Part shown: positions 9,011 through 17,775 of the stretch, piece after piece
How the letters are laid out: the number at the start of each line of letters is the position of its first letter
How positions within the stretch are numbered: position 1 is the first letter of the stretch
Assembly (NCBI GenBank): GCA_020722085.1
Contig: DYLN01000019.1
Coordinates: 4,828-37,780, forward strand
Source of the DNA: Melioribacter roseus
GTDB lineage: Bacteria; Bacteroidota; Ignavibacteria; Ignavibacteriales; Melioribacteraceae
Reading direction: 5' to 3'
DNA: 32,953 nucleotides
Notes under the pieces: model-generated
Seen by the model: the letters and a program-made list of their open reading frames with translations, nothing else
Told to the model about the DNA's origin: nothing
The model's database searches: none
Translations under genes and position numbers: made by a program

Positions 9011-9245
9011 TTCTTGCGCTAAATATTTTATATTCATAAACCTTTATCCTTTTATTTTCTGTTTATTTTGGAAATAAAAATTCTTTTGTTAATTTTACTG
9101 ACTAAATTATACTTCTTATCCTAATTTTAATATTACTTTTGCTTGTTGTCGGTAATAATAAAGTAAATTAAAATCCGACAATGAATCGTAAAAAGGTTAA
9201 ACAAAAGCAGATAAAAGATAATAGACTTCATAGATAATAGATATA
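9011..9245 (+). promoter_or_regulatory. Control region ahead of the act-cox operon
   Basis: The 235 bases hold no gene. In order I see: an all-A/T hairpin TTTATTT-TGG-AAATAAA (9062-9078), possibly a weak end for the tatC/ispB transcript; a sigma70-like pair TTGTTA (9086-9091) and TATACT (9108-9113) with a 16-base spacer; a perfect inverted repeat TTGTCGG (9146-9152)/CCGACAA (9175-9181); and a 10-base direct repeat AGATAATAGA (9216-9225 and 9232-9241). No good Shine-Dalgarno sequence precedes the actA ATG at 9246. Promoter use is inferred from position only. Confidence 0.45.
9146..9181 (+). repeat. Inverted repeat TTGTCGG-N22-CCGACAA
   Basis: The two arms, 9146-9152 and 9175-9181, are perfect reverse complements and relatively GC-rich inside an AT-rich leader. 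A G-T pair could extend the stem by one. It lies about 33 bases downstream of the candidate -10 and 64 bases before actA. It could be an operator for a dimeric regulator or an RNA hairpin in the leader; I cannot tell which. Confidence 0.5.
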
Positions 9246-9815
9246 ATGAAAAATACAGTTCTCGATTACGCTCTTAAAATCCGCCTTCCTTTAACTTTAT
9301 TCGTTATAGTTGTTTCTTTCATGTTGACTTTTTACATCTCGCGTGCAGAGAGAGACAGCATTGGCTACAGCCCTGAGCAGCCGATCAAATTTTCGCATAA
9401 ACTCCATGCAGGTACAATGTCAATAGATTGTCAGTATTGTCATACCGGAGTAACCAAAGGAAGGGCGGCACTTGTACCCTCGGTTAATATTTGTATGAAT
9501 TGCCATTCGATCGCGAGAAAAGACAGACCTGAAATAATAAAATTAACAAGATACTACAACGAAGATGAACCAATTCCTTGGAAAAGAGTGCATAAAGTTC
9601 CTGAGTACGCTTATTTTAATCACAGCGTTCATGTTAATAAAGGAATTCAATGTGAAACCTGCCATGGAAATGTGAGAGATATGGATGTAATTAAACAGGT
9701 TAAAGGCTTTACAATGACAGCATGTTTGGATTGTCACCGTGAACCGGAAAAATATGTTTCTTATTTAACCAATATTAAAAAAGGTCCTGAAAATTGTTTT
9801 GCATGTCATAGATAA
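9246..9815 (+). CDS. actA: Alternative complex III subunit ActA, pentaheme cytochrome c
   Basis: Membrane-anchored periplasmic pentaheme cytochrome of alternative complex III (menaquinol:electron acceptor oxidoreductase). The 189-residue protein has one N-terminal membrane helix (about 13-31) and exactly five CxxCH heme sites: Cys62-His66, Cys83-His87, Cys136-His140, Cys160-His164 and Cys184-His188. Extra histidines (FSHKLH, FNHSVH) are good distal ligands. The heme count and size agree with known ActA. It is the first gene of the respiratory operon, after a 235-base leader, and is followed by a 64-aa Tat-like protein and actB. No clear ribosome site precedes the ATG, but the helix begins soon after it, so the start is convincing. 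Confidence 0.93.
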   Translation: MKNTVLDYALKIRLPLTLFVIVVSFMLTFYISRAERDSIGYSPEQPIKFSHKLHAGTMSIDCQYCHTGVTKGRAALVPSVNICMNCHSIARKDRPEIIKLTRYYNEDEPIPWKRVHKVPEYAYFNHSVHVNKGIQCETCHGNVRDMDVIKQVKGFTMTACLDCHREPEKYVSYLTNIKKGPENCFACHR

Positions 9816-9827
9816 GCGAGAGTAAAA

Positions 9828-10022
9828 ATGATGGGAAGTAAAAAAATAAACCGTAAAAAATTTTTAAGTTCGATCGCAAAAAGTGCTGCCGCAGTGTTTT
9901 TAATATCTACTCTTTCTGGGAAATTTTTTAAATCAAAAAGCATTACACAATCTAAAGAAAAACTAAGCAGAATAAAAATTAATATACATCCTGATGCTGT
10001 TATGAGAAACGAGAAGGTCTGA
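9828..10022 (+). CDS. Small Tat-signal-like protein between actA and actB
   Basis: A 64-residue protein I cannot assign to a family. It starts with a basic region and NRKKFLSS, then a hydrophobic helix (about 16-30). This resembles a twin-arginine signal with RK in place of RR, and it is strikingly like the ActB signal (SRRKFVALL, then an Ala-rich core). The remaining 30 or so residues are basic and end in INIHPDAVMRNEKV. There is no cysteine, so no lipid anchor or metal site of that kind. It sits 12 bases after actA and overlaps actB by one base (TGATG), so it is translated within the operon. It may be a small accessory or assembly subunit of ACIII. An ATG at 9831 is an alternative start. 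Confidence 0.7.
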   Translation: MMGSKKINRKKFLSSIAKSAAAVFLISTLSGKFFKSKSITQSKEKLSRIKINIHPDAVMRNEKV

Positions 10023-13000
10023 TGATGAAAGACATTAACAAAGAAAAAAATAAAACATTCTGGAAAAGTTTAAGAGATTATTATGATGATCCCGAAGTAC
10101 TGGAGTTAAAGGCATGTGAGTTTAAGAACGGTGTAACAGACGAATTTAAACCTTCCGAGATGAGCAGTATTTCAAGAAGAAAATTTGTTGCGCTTCTTAC
10201 TGCTTCGGCTGCTTTTGCCGTTACGGCATGTTCAGATTACCGCGATAAGGGCGAAATAATTCCTTATAATAAAAGACCCGAAGGATTACTGCCCGGCACT
10301 GCAAATTATTATGCGTCTACATGCAGCGGATGTGCAAGTGCCTGCGGCATTTTAATTAAAACACGCGAAGGAAGACCAATTAAAGTTGACGGTAATCCCG
10401 AACATCCAATAAATCAAGGGAAAATTTGTGCTAAGGGTCAGGCAAGCATTCTCAACCTTTATGACCCGGATAGAATTTCCGATCCTATGATTTTAAAAAG
10501 AAAATCTTCTTGGAAACAAATTGATTCGGAAATTATTAGTATTTTAAAAGATGCTTCTGCTTCCGGGAAAGAAATTTCGATAGTGACACATCCGGTTTAT
10601 TCACCTACCTTACAAAAATTATTTGGTGATTTTCAAAAGAAGTTTCCTACTACACAAATTTATTCTTATTTGCTCTATGATAATTTGAACAAAGTTAATG
10701 CATGGGAAAAATGCTACGGAACAAGAGAGCTTCCTTCAATTAAATTTGATGAAGCCAAATTAATTTTAAGCCTCGATAGCGATTTCCTCGTAAATGAAGG
10801 AAACTTTATTGAAAATATGCGAAAGTACTCCACGAACCGAGAATTTGTGAACAATACAAATTATAACAGACTTTATGTTGTCGAAGGAAGAATGTCTGCA
10901 ACCGGGATGATGGCGGATTACAGGCTTCGTGTTCGTCCCGATTTACAGTTTGATTTTGTGATGGGATTAATTAATGAACTGTTAAAAAGAGGCGTCTCAG
11001 ATTTTACTGTCGACCCCCTTTTGACTGCACAGCTAAATAAATTTGATCTCACTTCTTTTGCAAAGAGAAATAACATTGAACAGGGAAAAATAAATTATCT
11101 GATTAATGACTTAATAAACTTCAAGAATAAGGCAATCGTAGTAGCAGGAAACAGTTTACCTGAGAAAGTTCATGTTCTTGTCAATTTGTTGAATGAGATA
11201 CTAAACGCAAAGGAGTTGTACGACTTTAACAGCACGTTTGTAGATTTCTATCAAAATAACATGAACGATTTTACAAATCTGGTTGATAAAATAAACAGCG
11301 GGAAAGTTGGAGTACTTATTCATTTTGATACTAATCCTCTTTATCATTTTCCGGCTGACTTGCATTACAAAGACGCTTTGAAAAAAGTTGGCGCTGTAAT
11401 AACCATGACGGAAGAGGAGAATGAAACTTCAGCGGAAAGTAAATATGTACTGCCTGTAAATAATTACCTCGAATCATGGGGAGATTATTATGTGCGGAAG
11501 GGTGTTTACAGTCTACAGCAGCCGGTGATTGCTCCAATTTTCAACACGAGGCAGAAAGAAGCAATTTTGTTGAACTGGCTTGGTGATCCTTCTAAATACA
11601 CGGAAGATATTTACCATAAATATTTGATTGAGAATTTTAGAACATTTGTCTACAGCAGAAAAAATACACCTGTTGCTTTCGAAGCTTTTTGGTATGCCGC
11701 ATTACAAACCGGATTTGTAACAATTGATGAAGAAGCAGATAAACAAAATAATTTTAATAATTTATCTTTAACTTCTATTGATTACTCACCTAACAATAAT
11801 AATAGTTATGCCGTTCAACTTTCAGAAAGCTATTTTATTGGAGATGGAAGATTTTTGAATAACGGCTGGCTTCTGGAATTACCACATCCTGTAACTAAAG
11901 TTACATGGGATAATTATGCAATGATCTCTCCAAGCACAGCCAAGGAACTAAATGTAAGTGATGGAGATTTTCTCGAAGTAACAATTGAAAAAAGAAAATT
12001 AAAAATTCCGGCTATGATTCAACCCGGATGTGCAGACAAATTTATTTCAATTGAGTTAGGTTACGGCAGAACAGTAGTTGGCGAAGCCGGCAAAAATGTT
12101 GGTTTTAATGCAGTAGATTTGATGTCAAAGAATTATACTGTTTCGCCTTGGATATTTGATAAAGCAGAGCTTGTTTCAGCGGGGGGCAGCTACGACTTAA
12201 TGTCCACTCAGGAACATCATTCACTAGATGATAAGTTTCTTAAAGATATTGAGCGCAGAAGAAAAATTATTCGAGAAGGAACGGTATTAAAGTTTCAGCA
12301 CAATCCTAAGTTTTTGCATGAAGAAAAAGAAGAATTGGTCAGCATTACTAACCCTAAAGAATACACCGGCTTAAAATGGGCAATGGCAATTGATCTTAAT
12401 AAATGCACAGCTTGTTCTGCTTGCGTGGCATCGTGCAATGTGGAAAATAATATTCCTGTCGTAGGCAAAGATCAGGTTGCTAAAGGAAGGGAAATGCAGT
12501 GGATGAGAATTGACAGGTATTATTCAGGAACGCCCGATGATCCTATTGTCAGCAATCAGCCGATGCTGTGTCAACAGTGTGATAATGCACCTTGCGAAAA
12601 TGTATGCCCGGTTAATGCCACGAATCATAGTCCCGATGGACTCAACCAGATGGTCTACAACAGGTGTGTTGGCACAAGATATTGTTTAAACAACTGTCCA
12701 TACAAAGTAAGAAGATTCAACTTCTTCAATTTCAGAGATCATTTTGCAGATGCATATTATGAAAATAATTTGACTGCATTGGTTAACAATCCTGAAGTTA
12801 CGGTTCGCTCCCGCGGCGTGATGGAAAAATGCACGTTTTGCATTCAAAGAATTATGGAAGCAAGACAAAATGCAATTAAAGAAAACAGAGAATTAAAGGG
12901 CAGCGATGTTAAGACGGCCTGCCAGTCTGCATGTCCGGCAGATGCAATTGTTTTTGGAGATATGAATGATCCGAATTCCGCTGTGAGCAAATACAGGAAT

Positions 13001-13099
13001 CACGATCTGGCTTATTATGTTTTAGAAGATCTCAACATCAAACCTAATGTAACATATATTGCTAAACTAAGAAATACTCATTCGGAGGAAATATTGTGA
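10022..13099 (+). CDS. actB: Alternative complex III subunit ActB, iron-sulfur protein
   Basis: Large periplasmic-side Fe-S subunit of ACIII. The 1025-residue size matches the ActB1-ActB2 fusion. A Tat motif SRRKFV (51-56) lies 50 residues in and is followed by a lipobox-like VTAC70, both typical. Residues about 95-790 form the molybdopterin-oxidoreductase-like domain, which in characterised ACIII binds no Mo. About 785-1010 is the ferredoxin-like domain with 15 cysteines: 795, 798, 801, 805; 850, 853, 858, 862; 882, 888, 892; and 937, 940, 967, 971. Fifteen fits three [4Fe-4S] plus one [3Fe-4S] cluster. Unusually, the N-terminal domain also keeps CxxCxxxC plus CAKG (101, 104, 108, 136). It overlaps the small gene upstream by 1 base and actC by 4. 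An ATG at 10025 is an alternative start. Confidence 0.95.
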   Translation: MMKDINKEKNKTFWKSLRDYYDDPEVLELKACEFKNGVTDEFKPSEMSSISRRKFVALLTASAAFAVTACSDYRDKGEIIPYNKRPEGLLPGTANYYASTCSGCASACGILIKTREGRPIKVDGNPEHPINQGKICAKGQASILNLYDPDRISDPMILKRKSSWKQIDSEIISILKDASASGKEISIVTHPVYSPTLQKLFGDFQKKFPTTQIYSYLLYDNLNKVNAWEKCYGTRELPSIKFDEAKLILSLDSDFLVNEGNFIENMRKYSTNREFVNNTNYNRLYVVEGRMSATGMMADYRLRVRPDLQFDFVMGLINELLKRGVSDFTVDPLLTAQLNKFDLTSFAKRNNIEQGKINYLINDLINFKNKAIVVAGNSLPEKVHVLVNLLNEILNAKELYDFNSTFVDFYQNNMNDFTNLVDKINSGKVGVLIHFDTNPLYHFPADLHYKDALKKVGAVITMTEEENETSAESKYVLPVNNYLESWGDYYVRKGVYSLQQPVIAPIFNTRQKEAILLNWLGDPSKYTEDIYHKYLIENFRTFVYSRKNTPVAFEAFWYAALQTGFVTIDEEADKQNNFNNLSLTSIDYSPNNNNSYAVQLSESYFIGDGRFLNNGWLLELPHPVTKVTWDNYAMISPSTAKELNVSDGDFLEVTIEKRKLKIPAMIQPGCADKFISIELGYGRTVVGEAGKNVGFNAVDLMSKNYTVSPWIFDKAELVSAGGSYDLMSTQEHHSLDDKFLKDIERRRKIIREGTVLKFQHNPKFLHEEKEELVSITNPKEYTGLKWAMAIDLNKCTACSACVASCNVENNIPVVGKDQVAKGREMQWMRIDRYYSGTPDDPIVSNQPMLCQQCDNAPCENVCPVNATNHSPDGLNQMVYNRCVGTRYCLNNCPYKVRRFNFFNFRDHFADAYYENNLTALVNNPEVTVRSRGVMEKCTFCIQRIMEARQNAIKENRELKGSDVKTACQSACPADAIVFGDMNDPNSAVSKYRNHDLAYYVLEDLNIKPNVTYIAKLRNTHSEEIL
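13084..13088 (+). promoter_or_regulatory. Ribosome binding site deciding a GTG start
   Basis: GGAGG lies 7 bases before the GTG of actC at 13096, within the end of actB. It supports a GTG start coupled to the actB stop (GTGA overlap). Confidence 0.7.
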
Positions 13100-14463
13100 G
13101 TGCAGTTGATTACACTCAAGAATTATCAGTAATAGAAGGTCGCCCGGCTCTCAGGTCATTAGATGATTTAATTTCTAAACCGCTTGAAGCAAAGCCGGAT
13201 AAAAAATTTTATGCTGCATTGTCTGTTACTTTAACTATGCTTGGGATCGGCGTCGTATGTCTTGCAGTTTCTTTTTACTACGGCGTTGGAATGTGGGGCA
13301 ATAATAATCCTGTTGGCTGGGGATTGCCGATCATTAACTTTGTGTTCTGGGTCGGTATCGGTCACGCCGGTACTCTTATTTCTGCAATACTATTTTTATT
13401 AAGACAAAAATGGAGAACCGGTATTGCACGATTCTCGGAAGGTATGACAATATTTGCAGTAATGACTGCAGGTTTATTTCCGTTAATACACGTTGGGCGT
13501 CCATGGTTAGCCGGCTACCTTCTGCCTTATCCGAATCAGCATTCTCTATGGCCTAATTTTATTTCTCCTTTGCTTTGGGATGTTTTTGCTGTTTCTACAT
13601 ACTTTACTGTTTCTTTGGTTTTCTGGTATATCGGTTTAATTCCGGATTTTGCTGTTTTGAGGGAACGTGCTGCAACAAAAATGAAAAAAATAATTTATTC
13701 TATCTTTAGTCTCGGCTGGAGATTTTCAAACAGACATTGGCAGCATTATGAAAGGGTATATTTAATCTTGGCTGGATTTGCAACACCACTTGTTCTTTCT
13801 GTTCATACAATTGTTAGCTTCGATTTTGCGGTTTCGATTCTGCCCGGCTGGCATTCGACAATTTTCCCGCCTTATTTTGTTGCTGGAGCTGTTTTTTCCG
13901 GATTCGCAATGGTGCAGAATGTTTTGATTTTTGTGAGAAAGATTTTCAACTACGAGCACATTATAACTCTTGATACACTGGAAAAGATGAATAAAATAAT
14001 GTTAGTTACCGGCTCAATGGTTGGCTATGCATATATCATGGAGTTTTTTATTGCTTGGTACAGCGGGTTGCCTACAGAAACATTTACATTTATAAACAGA
14101 GCCTTCGGTCCTTACATGTGGGCATACTGGATTATGTTTAGCTGCAATGTCATTTTCCCTCAGTTATTCTGGATAAGAAAAATTAGAAGAAACATTCCGA
14201 TAATGTTTGTAATCGCAGTTCTTGTAAATGTAGGGATGTGGTTCGAAAGATTTGTTATTGTTATTACTTCTTTATCAAGAGATTTTTTGCCTTCGAGCTG
14301 GGCATATTATAAACCGACATTGGTTGATATCGGGATTCTTCTTGGGAGCTTCGGTTTCTTCTTCACATGGATTTTGTTATTTACAAAAGCGTTACCCGTA
14401 GTTTCAATTTCAGAGGTTAAAGCTTCGGTAGACGGGTCGCAGCCTTCTCATAAGGGTTATTAG
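13096..14463 (+). CDS. actC: Alternative complex III subunit ActC (NrfD/PsrC-like membrane protein)
   Basis: Integral membrane subunit of ACIII, paralogous to ActF, and thought to hold a quinol site and a proton path. The 455-residue protein shows about ten membrane helices of the NrfD/PsrC type. Residues typical of ActC are visible: [17 protein letters not shown] with His90, [11 protein letters not shown] with His132, [12 protein letters not shown] with Asp162, and the [13 protein letters not shown] segment. The N-terminal tail of about 38 residues ([13 protein letters not shown]) is polar and cytoplasmic-looking. Translation starts at GTG overlapping the actB stop, with a strong ribosome site. 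The actD-actE fusion gene begins 2 bases after its stop. Confidence 0.94.
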   Translation: MSAVDYTQELSVIEGRPALRSLDDLISKPLEAKPDKKFYAALSVTLTMLGIGVVCLAVSFYYGVGMWGNNNPVGWGLPIINFVFWVGIGHAGTLISAILFLLRQKWRTGIARFSEGMTIFAVMTAGLFPLIHVGRPWLAGYLLPYPNQHSLWPNFISPLLWDVFAVSTYFTVSLVFWYIGLIPDFAVLRERAATKMKKIIYSIFSLGWRFSNRHWQHYERVYLILAGFATPLVLSVHTIVSFDFAVSILPGWHSTIFPPYFVAGAVFSGFAMVQNVLIFVRKIFNYEHIITLDTLEKMNKIMLVTGSMVGYAYIMEFFIAWYSGLPTETFTFINRAFGPYMWAYWIMFSCNVIFPQLFWIRKIRRNIPIMFVIAVLVNVGMWFERFVIVITSLSRDFLPSSWAYYKPTLVDIGILLGSFGFFFTWILLFTKALPVVSISEVKASVDGSQPSHKGY

Positions 14464-14465
14464 TA

Positions 14466-15605
14466 ATGGATGAAAGAAAATTATATAGTTATACTGGAAT
14501 TTTTGATACGCCCGATGAAATAATTCATGCCGCTGATGCAGTAGCAGGAAAAGGTTATGTTAAATATGATGTACATACTCCTTATCCCTTGCACGGCATG
14601 GATAATGCAATGAGATTAAAGCCGTCAAAAATTGGTTATGCAACGTTAGTATTTGGTCTATCGGGTGCAGTAGCTGCCCTGCTCACTCTATTCTGGATGG
14701 CAGCGGTCGATTATAAACTGGTCATTGGCGGCAAACCGTTTTTTTCGTTTCCAGCTTATGTGCCGATCATATTTGAAGTAACTGTGCTTTCGGCTTCCGT
14801 CATAACTGTATTAACGATGCTTTTTATCTTTTTCAAACTGCCGAATAACAGCCATCCTCTCAATTCAACAGGTTACATGAAGAAAGTGTCGTCAGATAAA
14901 TACGGCATAAGCATTCAAGCAGATGATCCGAACTTTAACGAGGAAGAAGTTAAATTGTTTCTTTCATCGCTGCATGCTAAAGACATTACTCCGATTTATT
15001 ATGACCCAGAAGAAGTTAATTATAAGCATGTAATTCTTCAGCCGAAATTTCTCGGATTTCTTGCATTAGTAGCTTTCTTAACAAGTGGTATTACATATTT
15101 TACATTAAACAAATTAATGTACATGGTCCCGTTTAATTGGATGGATGAACAGGCAAAAGTAATTCCGCAGCAAAAAAGTGCCGTTTTTGCAGATGGATTC
15201 GGTATGAGGCAGCCGGTAAATGGAACGGTTGCACGCGGTCAGATGCCTTTCTTATATAATGATAAGCCGGAAGAAGCTGCTGTTAATTTGGTGAATCTAT
15301 TGTTGCCTTCCAAAGAAAATCTTTCGTTAGGCGAGACTAAATACAATATTTACTGCAGCCCGTGCCACGGTTATCATGCCGAAGGCGACAGCAGGCTTCG
15401 AGGGCAGTTCCCGAATCCGCCGAGCCTTCATTCAGAGAAGGTGAAAAACTGGACCGATGGAAGAATTTTTTATGTTATCACCGAAGGACAGAATATAATG
15501 CCGTCTTATGCTACGCAACTAACACCTGAAGAAAGATGGGCTGTTATCTTATACATAAGAGCTTTACAACGTTCTCTTAACGCTAAGGAGTCTGATTTAA
15601 AATGA
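14466..15605 (+). CDS. actDE: ActD-ActE fusion: DUF3341 membrane subunit plus monoheme cytochrome c
   Basis: One continuous 379-residue frame covers two ACIII subunits usually encoded separately. Residues 1-183 are ActD (DUF3341): a soluble start (YSYTGIFDTPDEIIHAADAV), helices at about 57-82 and 96-124, and a small alpha/beta tail. Residues about 184-379 are ActE-like: a membrane helix (about 194-221), then a class I cytochrome c domain with heme site Cys297-Cys300-His301 and likely axial Met345 (NIMPSYA), closing with PEERWAVILYIRALQ. In characterised complexes ActE is a lipoprotein; here the helix would replace the lipid anchor and keep the heme near the complex. There is no stop, slip run or other sign of an artefact at the junction. 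It overlaps actF by 4 bases (ATGA). Confidence 0.9.
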   Translation: MDERKLYSYTGIFDTPDEIIHAADAVAGKGYVKYDVHTPYPLHGMDNAMRLKPSKIGYATLVFGLSGAVAALLTLFWMAAVDYKLVIGGKPFFSFPAYVPIIFEVTVLSASVITVLTMLFIFFKLPNNSHPLNSTGYMKKVSSDKYGISIQADDPNFNEEEVKLFLSSLHAKDITPIYYDPEEVNYKHVILQPKFLGFLALVAFLTSGITYFTLNKLMYMVPFNWMDEQAKVIPQQKSAVFADGFGMRQPVNGTVARGQMPFLYNDKPEEAAVNLVNLLLPSKENLSLGETKYNIYCSPCHGYHAEGDSRLRGQFPNPPSLHSEKVKNWTDGRIFYVITEGQNIMPSYATQLTPEERWAVILYIRALQRSLNAKESDLK

Positions 15606-16792
15606 GTTCCAATTCTAGCATAATAGAATATCATAAAAAAGAATTACCCGGCAAAGTTTGGACTTTAGGGCTGGCGTTATTTTTAACAGGCTTATTGATT
15701 GTTGTAATTGGATATATTGTTGATCCTGAAAGAACGGCGTTTAATAATATTATTTTGTTAACGTTTTTAATAAGCCTTGGTGCAGGCTCATTATTCTTAA
15801 TTGCAATAGAATATGTTGCGGGTGCTGTTTGGAGCACTCCTTTTAGAAGAGTACCTGAAATATTATCATTTGCTCTTGTACTTGTTCCGATCTTTGCTGT
15901 TCCCTTGTTTTTTAATATGTACGACATTTTTAAATGGACGCATCCTGAAATATTAAAAACAGATGAATTACTTCAAAGCAAAGCGCCTTATCTTAATATT
16001 AATTTCTTCATAATCCGTGCATTGTTGTTTTTTACTGTTTGGATTGTTTTCTTTTTGATGCTATATAGGAATTCAATTAAACAGGATTCCTCCGGGGATC
16101 AGCTTTTAACGAAGAGAAATATTGTTATCTCGGCGATTTTTTTGCCGGTGTTCGCTTTCACAATTTCCTTTACGGCATTTGACTGGCTGATGAGCCTTGC
16201 GCCTCATTGGTATTCAACTATTTTCGGCGTCTATTACTTTTCTGGTACAGTGCTGTGTGCATTGGCTGCAAGCACTTTTATAATTGTTCTGATGAATGAG
16301 AGAGGTTTTTTTGTTAAAGGATTAACGAAAGACCATTATTATAGTCTGGGTGCTTTGATGTTTGCTTTCATAAATTTTTGGGCTTATATAGCATTCTCCC
16401 AGTTCCTGTTGATTTGGTATGCTAACCTGCCAGATGAGACATTCTGGTTTTTGCAAAGATGGGAAGGGAACTGGAAATTTGTTTCTATTGGATTAATATT
16501 TGTTCATTTTGTTATTCCTTATTTTGGCTTGTTATCGCAGCCGGCTAAGATGAATCCACGAAGGCTCCTTGTAATGTCTGTCTGGATTATGTTTGCTCAC
16601 ATTTATGATCTCTACTGGATGATTATGCCGGCATTCAGCAAAGAAGGAATTGCTTTCGGCTGGATTGAAATCGGGTTTCCTCTTTTCACCTTTGGGCTTT
16701 TGATACTTTTGTTTGTATCAAGGTCGAAGAAAGTAAATCTTGTACCTGTCGGAGACCCTAAACTGAAACGTGGAATTGACTTCAGATTATAA
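15602..16792 (+). CDS. actF: Alternative complex III subunit ActF (NrfD-like membrane protein)
   Basis: Second polytopic membrane subunit of ACIII, a paralogue of ActC. The 396-residue protein has about ten membrane helices. Hallmarks include SFTAFDWLMSLAPHWYSTIFGVYYF near the middle and the FWAYIAFSQFLLIWYANLPDETFWF segment, both highly typical of ActF. The C-terminus ends in a short basic tail (KLKRGIDFRL). In characterised complexes ActF sits beside ActC and ActD and may form a proton path. Its ATG overlaps the actD-actE stop by 4 bases, and an anchored cytochrome c gene follows 11 bases after its stop. Confidence 0.94.
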   Translation: MSSNSSIIEYHKKELPGKVWTLGLALFLTGLLIVVIGYIVDPERTAFNNIILLTFLISLGAGSLFLIAIEYVAGAVWSTPFRRVPEILSFALVLVPIFAVPLFFNMYDIFKWTHPEILKTDELLQSKAPYLNINFFIIRALLFFTVWIVFFLMLYRNSIKQDSSGDQLLTKRNIVISAIFLPVFAFTISFTAFDWLMSLAPHWYSTIFGVYYFSGTVLCALAASTFIIVLMNERGFFVKGLTKDHYYSLGALMFAFINFWAYIAFSQFLLIWYANLPDETFWFLQRWEGNWKFVSIGLIFVHFVIPYFGLLSQPAKMNPRRLLVMSVWIMFAHIYDLYWMIMPAFSKEGIAFGWIEIGFPLFTFGLLILLFVSRSKKVNLVPVGDPKLKRGIDFRL

Positions 16793-16803
16793 TGCGGTGA
16801 AGT

Positions 16804-17754
16804 ATGGAACAGAAAAGAAAAATTTGGAAATCCACCACTTCGTGGGAAGACGAAATAAAATTTAAAGATTTGTTAAAAAATCCTATCAGATTGTTTGGAT
16901 GGATATATCCTTACTTTGTAGTTATCTTTTTGATACTCGGAATTTTTTATGTAAAAAATTTAACTCAAATTTCTTTTAACGAACAACCCGGTGTTGTTCC
17001 GGATTCATCAAATATCATTAAAGAAATTCCTTTTAAAAAAGGCGGAGTAATGCCGGCAGTAGATTTGTCAATAATTCAAAAGCCGTCTTCCGATTTAATT
17101 GCTCAGGGCAGAAAATTATTTGAAACAAATTGTTCCTCATGCCACGGTGTTCAGGGAATGGGTGATGGACCTGCCGGTGCAGCATTGAATCCTAAACCAA
17201 GAAATTTTCATTCGAACGACGGATGGGTAAACGGGAGAAATTTCGGAGATATGTATAAAACATTGCAAGAGGGAATTCCAAATAGTGGAATGGCAGCTTA
17301 CGAGTATATGCCGCCGAAAGATAGAATTGCTATTATACAGTATGTTAGGACTTTTTCAGATTTCCCCGAAGTTACTGCAGAACAATTGATAGATCTGGAT
17401 AATACTTATAAATTATCGGAAGGAGTTGTTCAGCCTAACAACATTCCTGTAGAAGTAGCAATTGAAAAAATTTCTGAAGAAAATGAGAGTATTGCTGCTA
17501 AAACCGAACAGGCGCTCAATAAATTGACGGAAAACCCGAATGACGAGGGAGCTTTATTGGTCAATAAGTTTTCCCTTGATAAAAAAAGAGTTTTTGTATC
17601 TTTTTTGAAAGGAAATTTAAATAGAAGTTTTGATCAATTCATCAAAACCGTTTCTTCAGAGCCCGATCAATTAGGCTTTTCTTCAGAAATTATTGGCTTA
17701 AAGCAGACTGATTTGAAGAAGATATTTGATTTTTTAACAAAGGCTGCAGGCTAA
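16804..17754 (+). CDS. Membrane-anchored monoheme cytochrome c with C-terminal extension
   Basis: A 316-residue cytochrome, likely a carrier between ACIII and the oxidase. It has a cytoplasmic N-terminus (1-35), one membrane helix (about 36-51), a linker, then a class I cytochrome c domain (about 95-188) with Cys110-Cys113-His114 and axial Met candidates 163 and 169 (NSGMAAYEYMPP). The domain closes with RIAIIQYVRTF. Unusually, some 125 residues follow (190-316) with no heme site; they are charged and look helical, and I recognise no family. It sits between actF and the SCO gene. Subunit II of the oxidase in this operon has no fused cytochrome c, so this protein could supply that domain in trans. 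It has no lipobox or cleavable signal. Confidence 0.85.
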   Translation: MEQKRKIWKSTTSWEDEIKFKDLLKNPIRLFGWIYPYFVVIFLILGIFYVKNLTQISFNEQPGVVPDSSNIIKEIPFKKGGVMPAVDLSIIQKPSSDLIAQGRKLFETNCSSCHGVQGMGDGPAGAALNPKPRNFHSNDGWVNGRNFGDMYKTLQEGIPNSGMAAYEYMPPKDRIAIIQYVRTFSDFPEVTAEQLIDLDNTYKLSEGVVQPNNIPVEVAIEKISEENESIAAKTEQALNKLTENPNDEGALLVNKFSLDKKRVFVSFLKGNLNRSFDQFIKTVSSEPDQLGFSSEIIGLKQTDLKKIFDFLTKAAG

Positions 17755-17775
17755 AAAAATTTTTTCTTAAAAAAG

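Noticed and set aside
9134-9141. TACTTTTG as a Bacteroidota-type -7 element (TAnnTTTG)
   Set aside because: No TTTG is found about 20 bases upstream. The sigma70-like pair at 9086-9113 is more complete, though also unproven.
10022-13099. ActB as a true molybdopterin oxidoreductase such as polysulfide or formate enzyme
   Set aside because: The flanking actA, actC, actDE and actF genes, the fused ferredoxin domain and the full length fit ACIII; a Mo ligand was not recognised.
15000-15060. Possible frameshift or assembly error creating the ActD-ActE fusion
   Set aside because: The frame is continuous with a plausible linker and a sound membrane helix, and no long homopolymer or stop lies at the junction.
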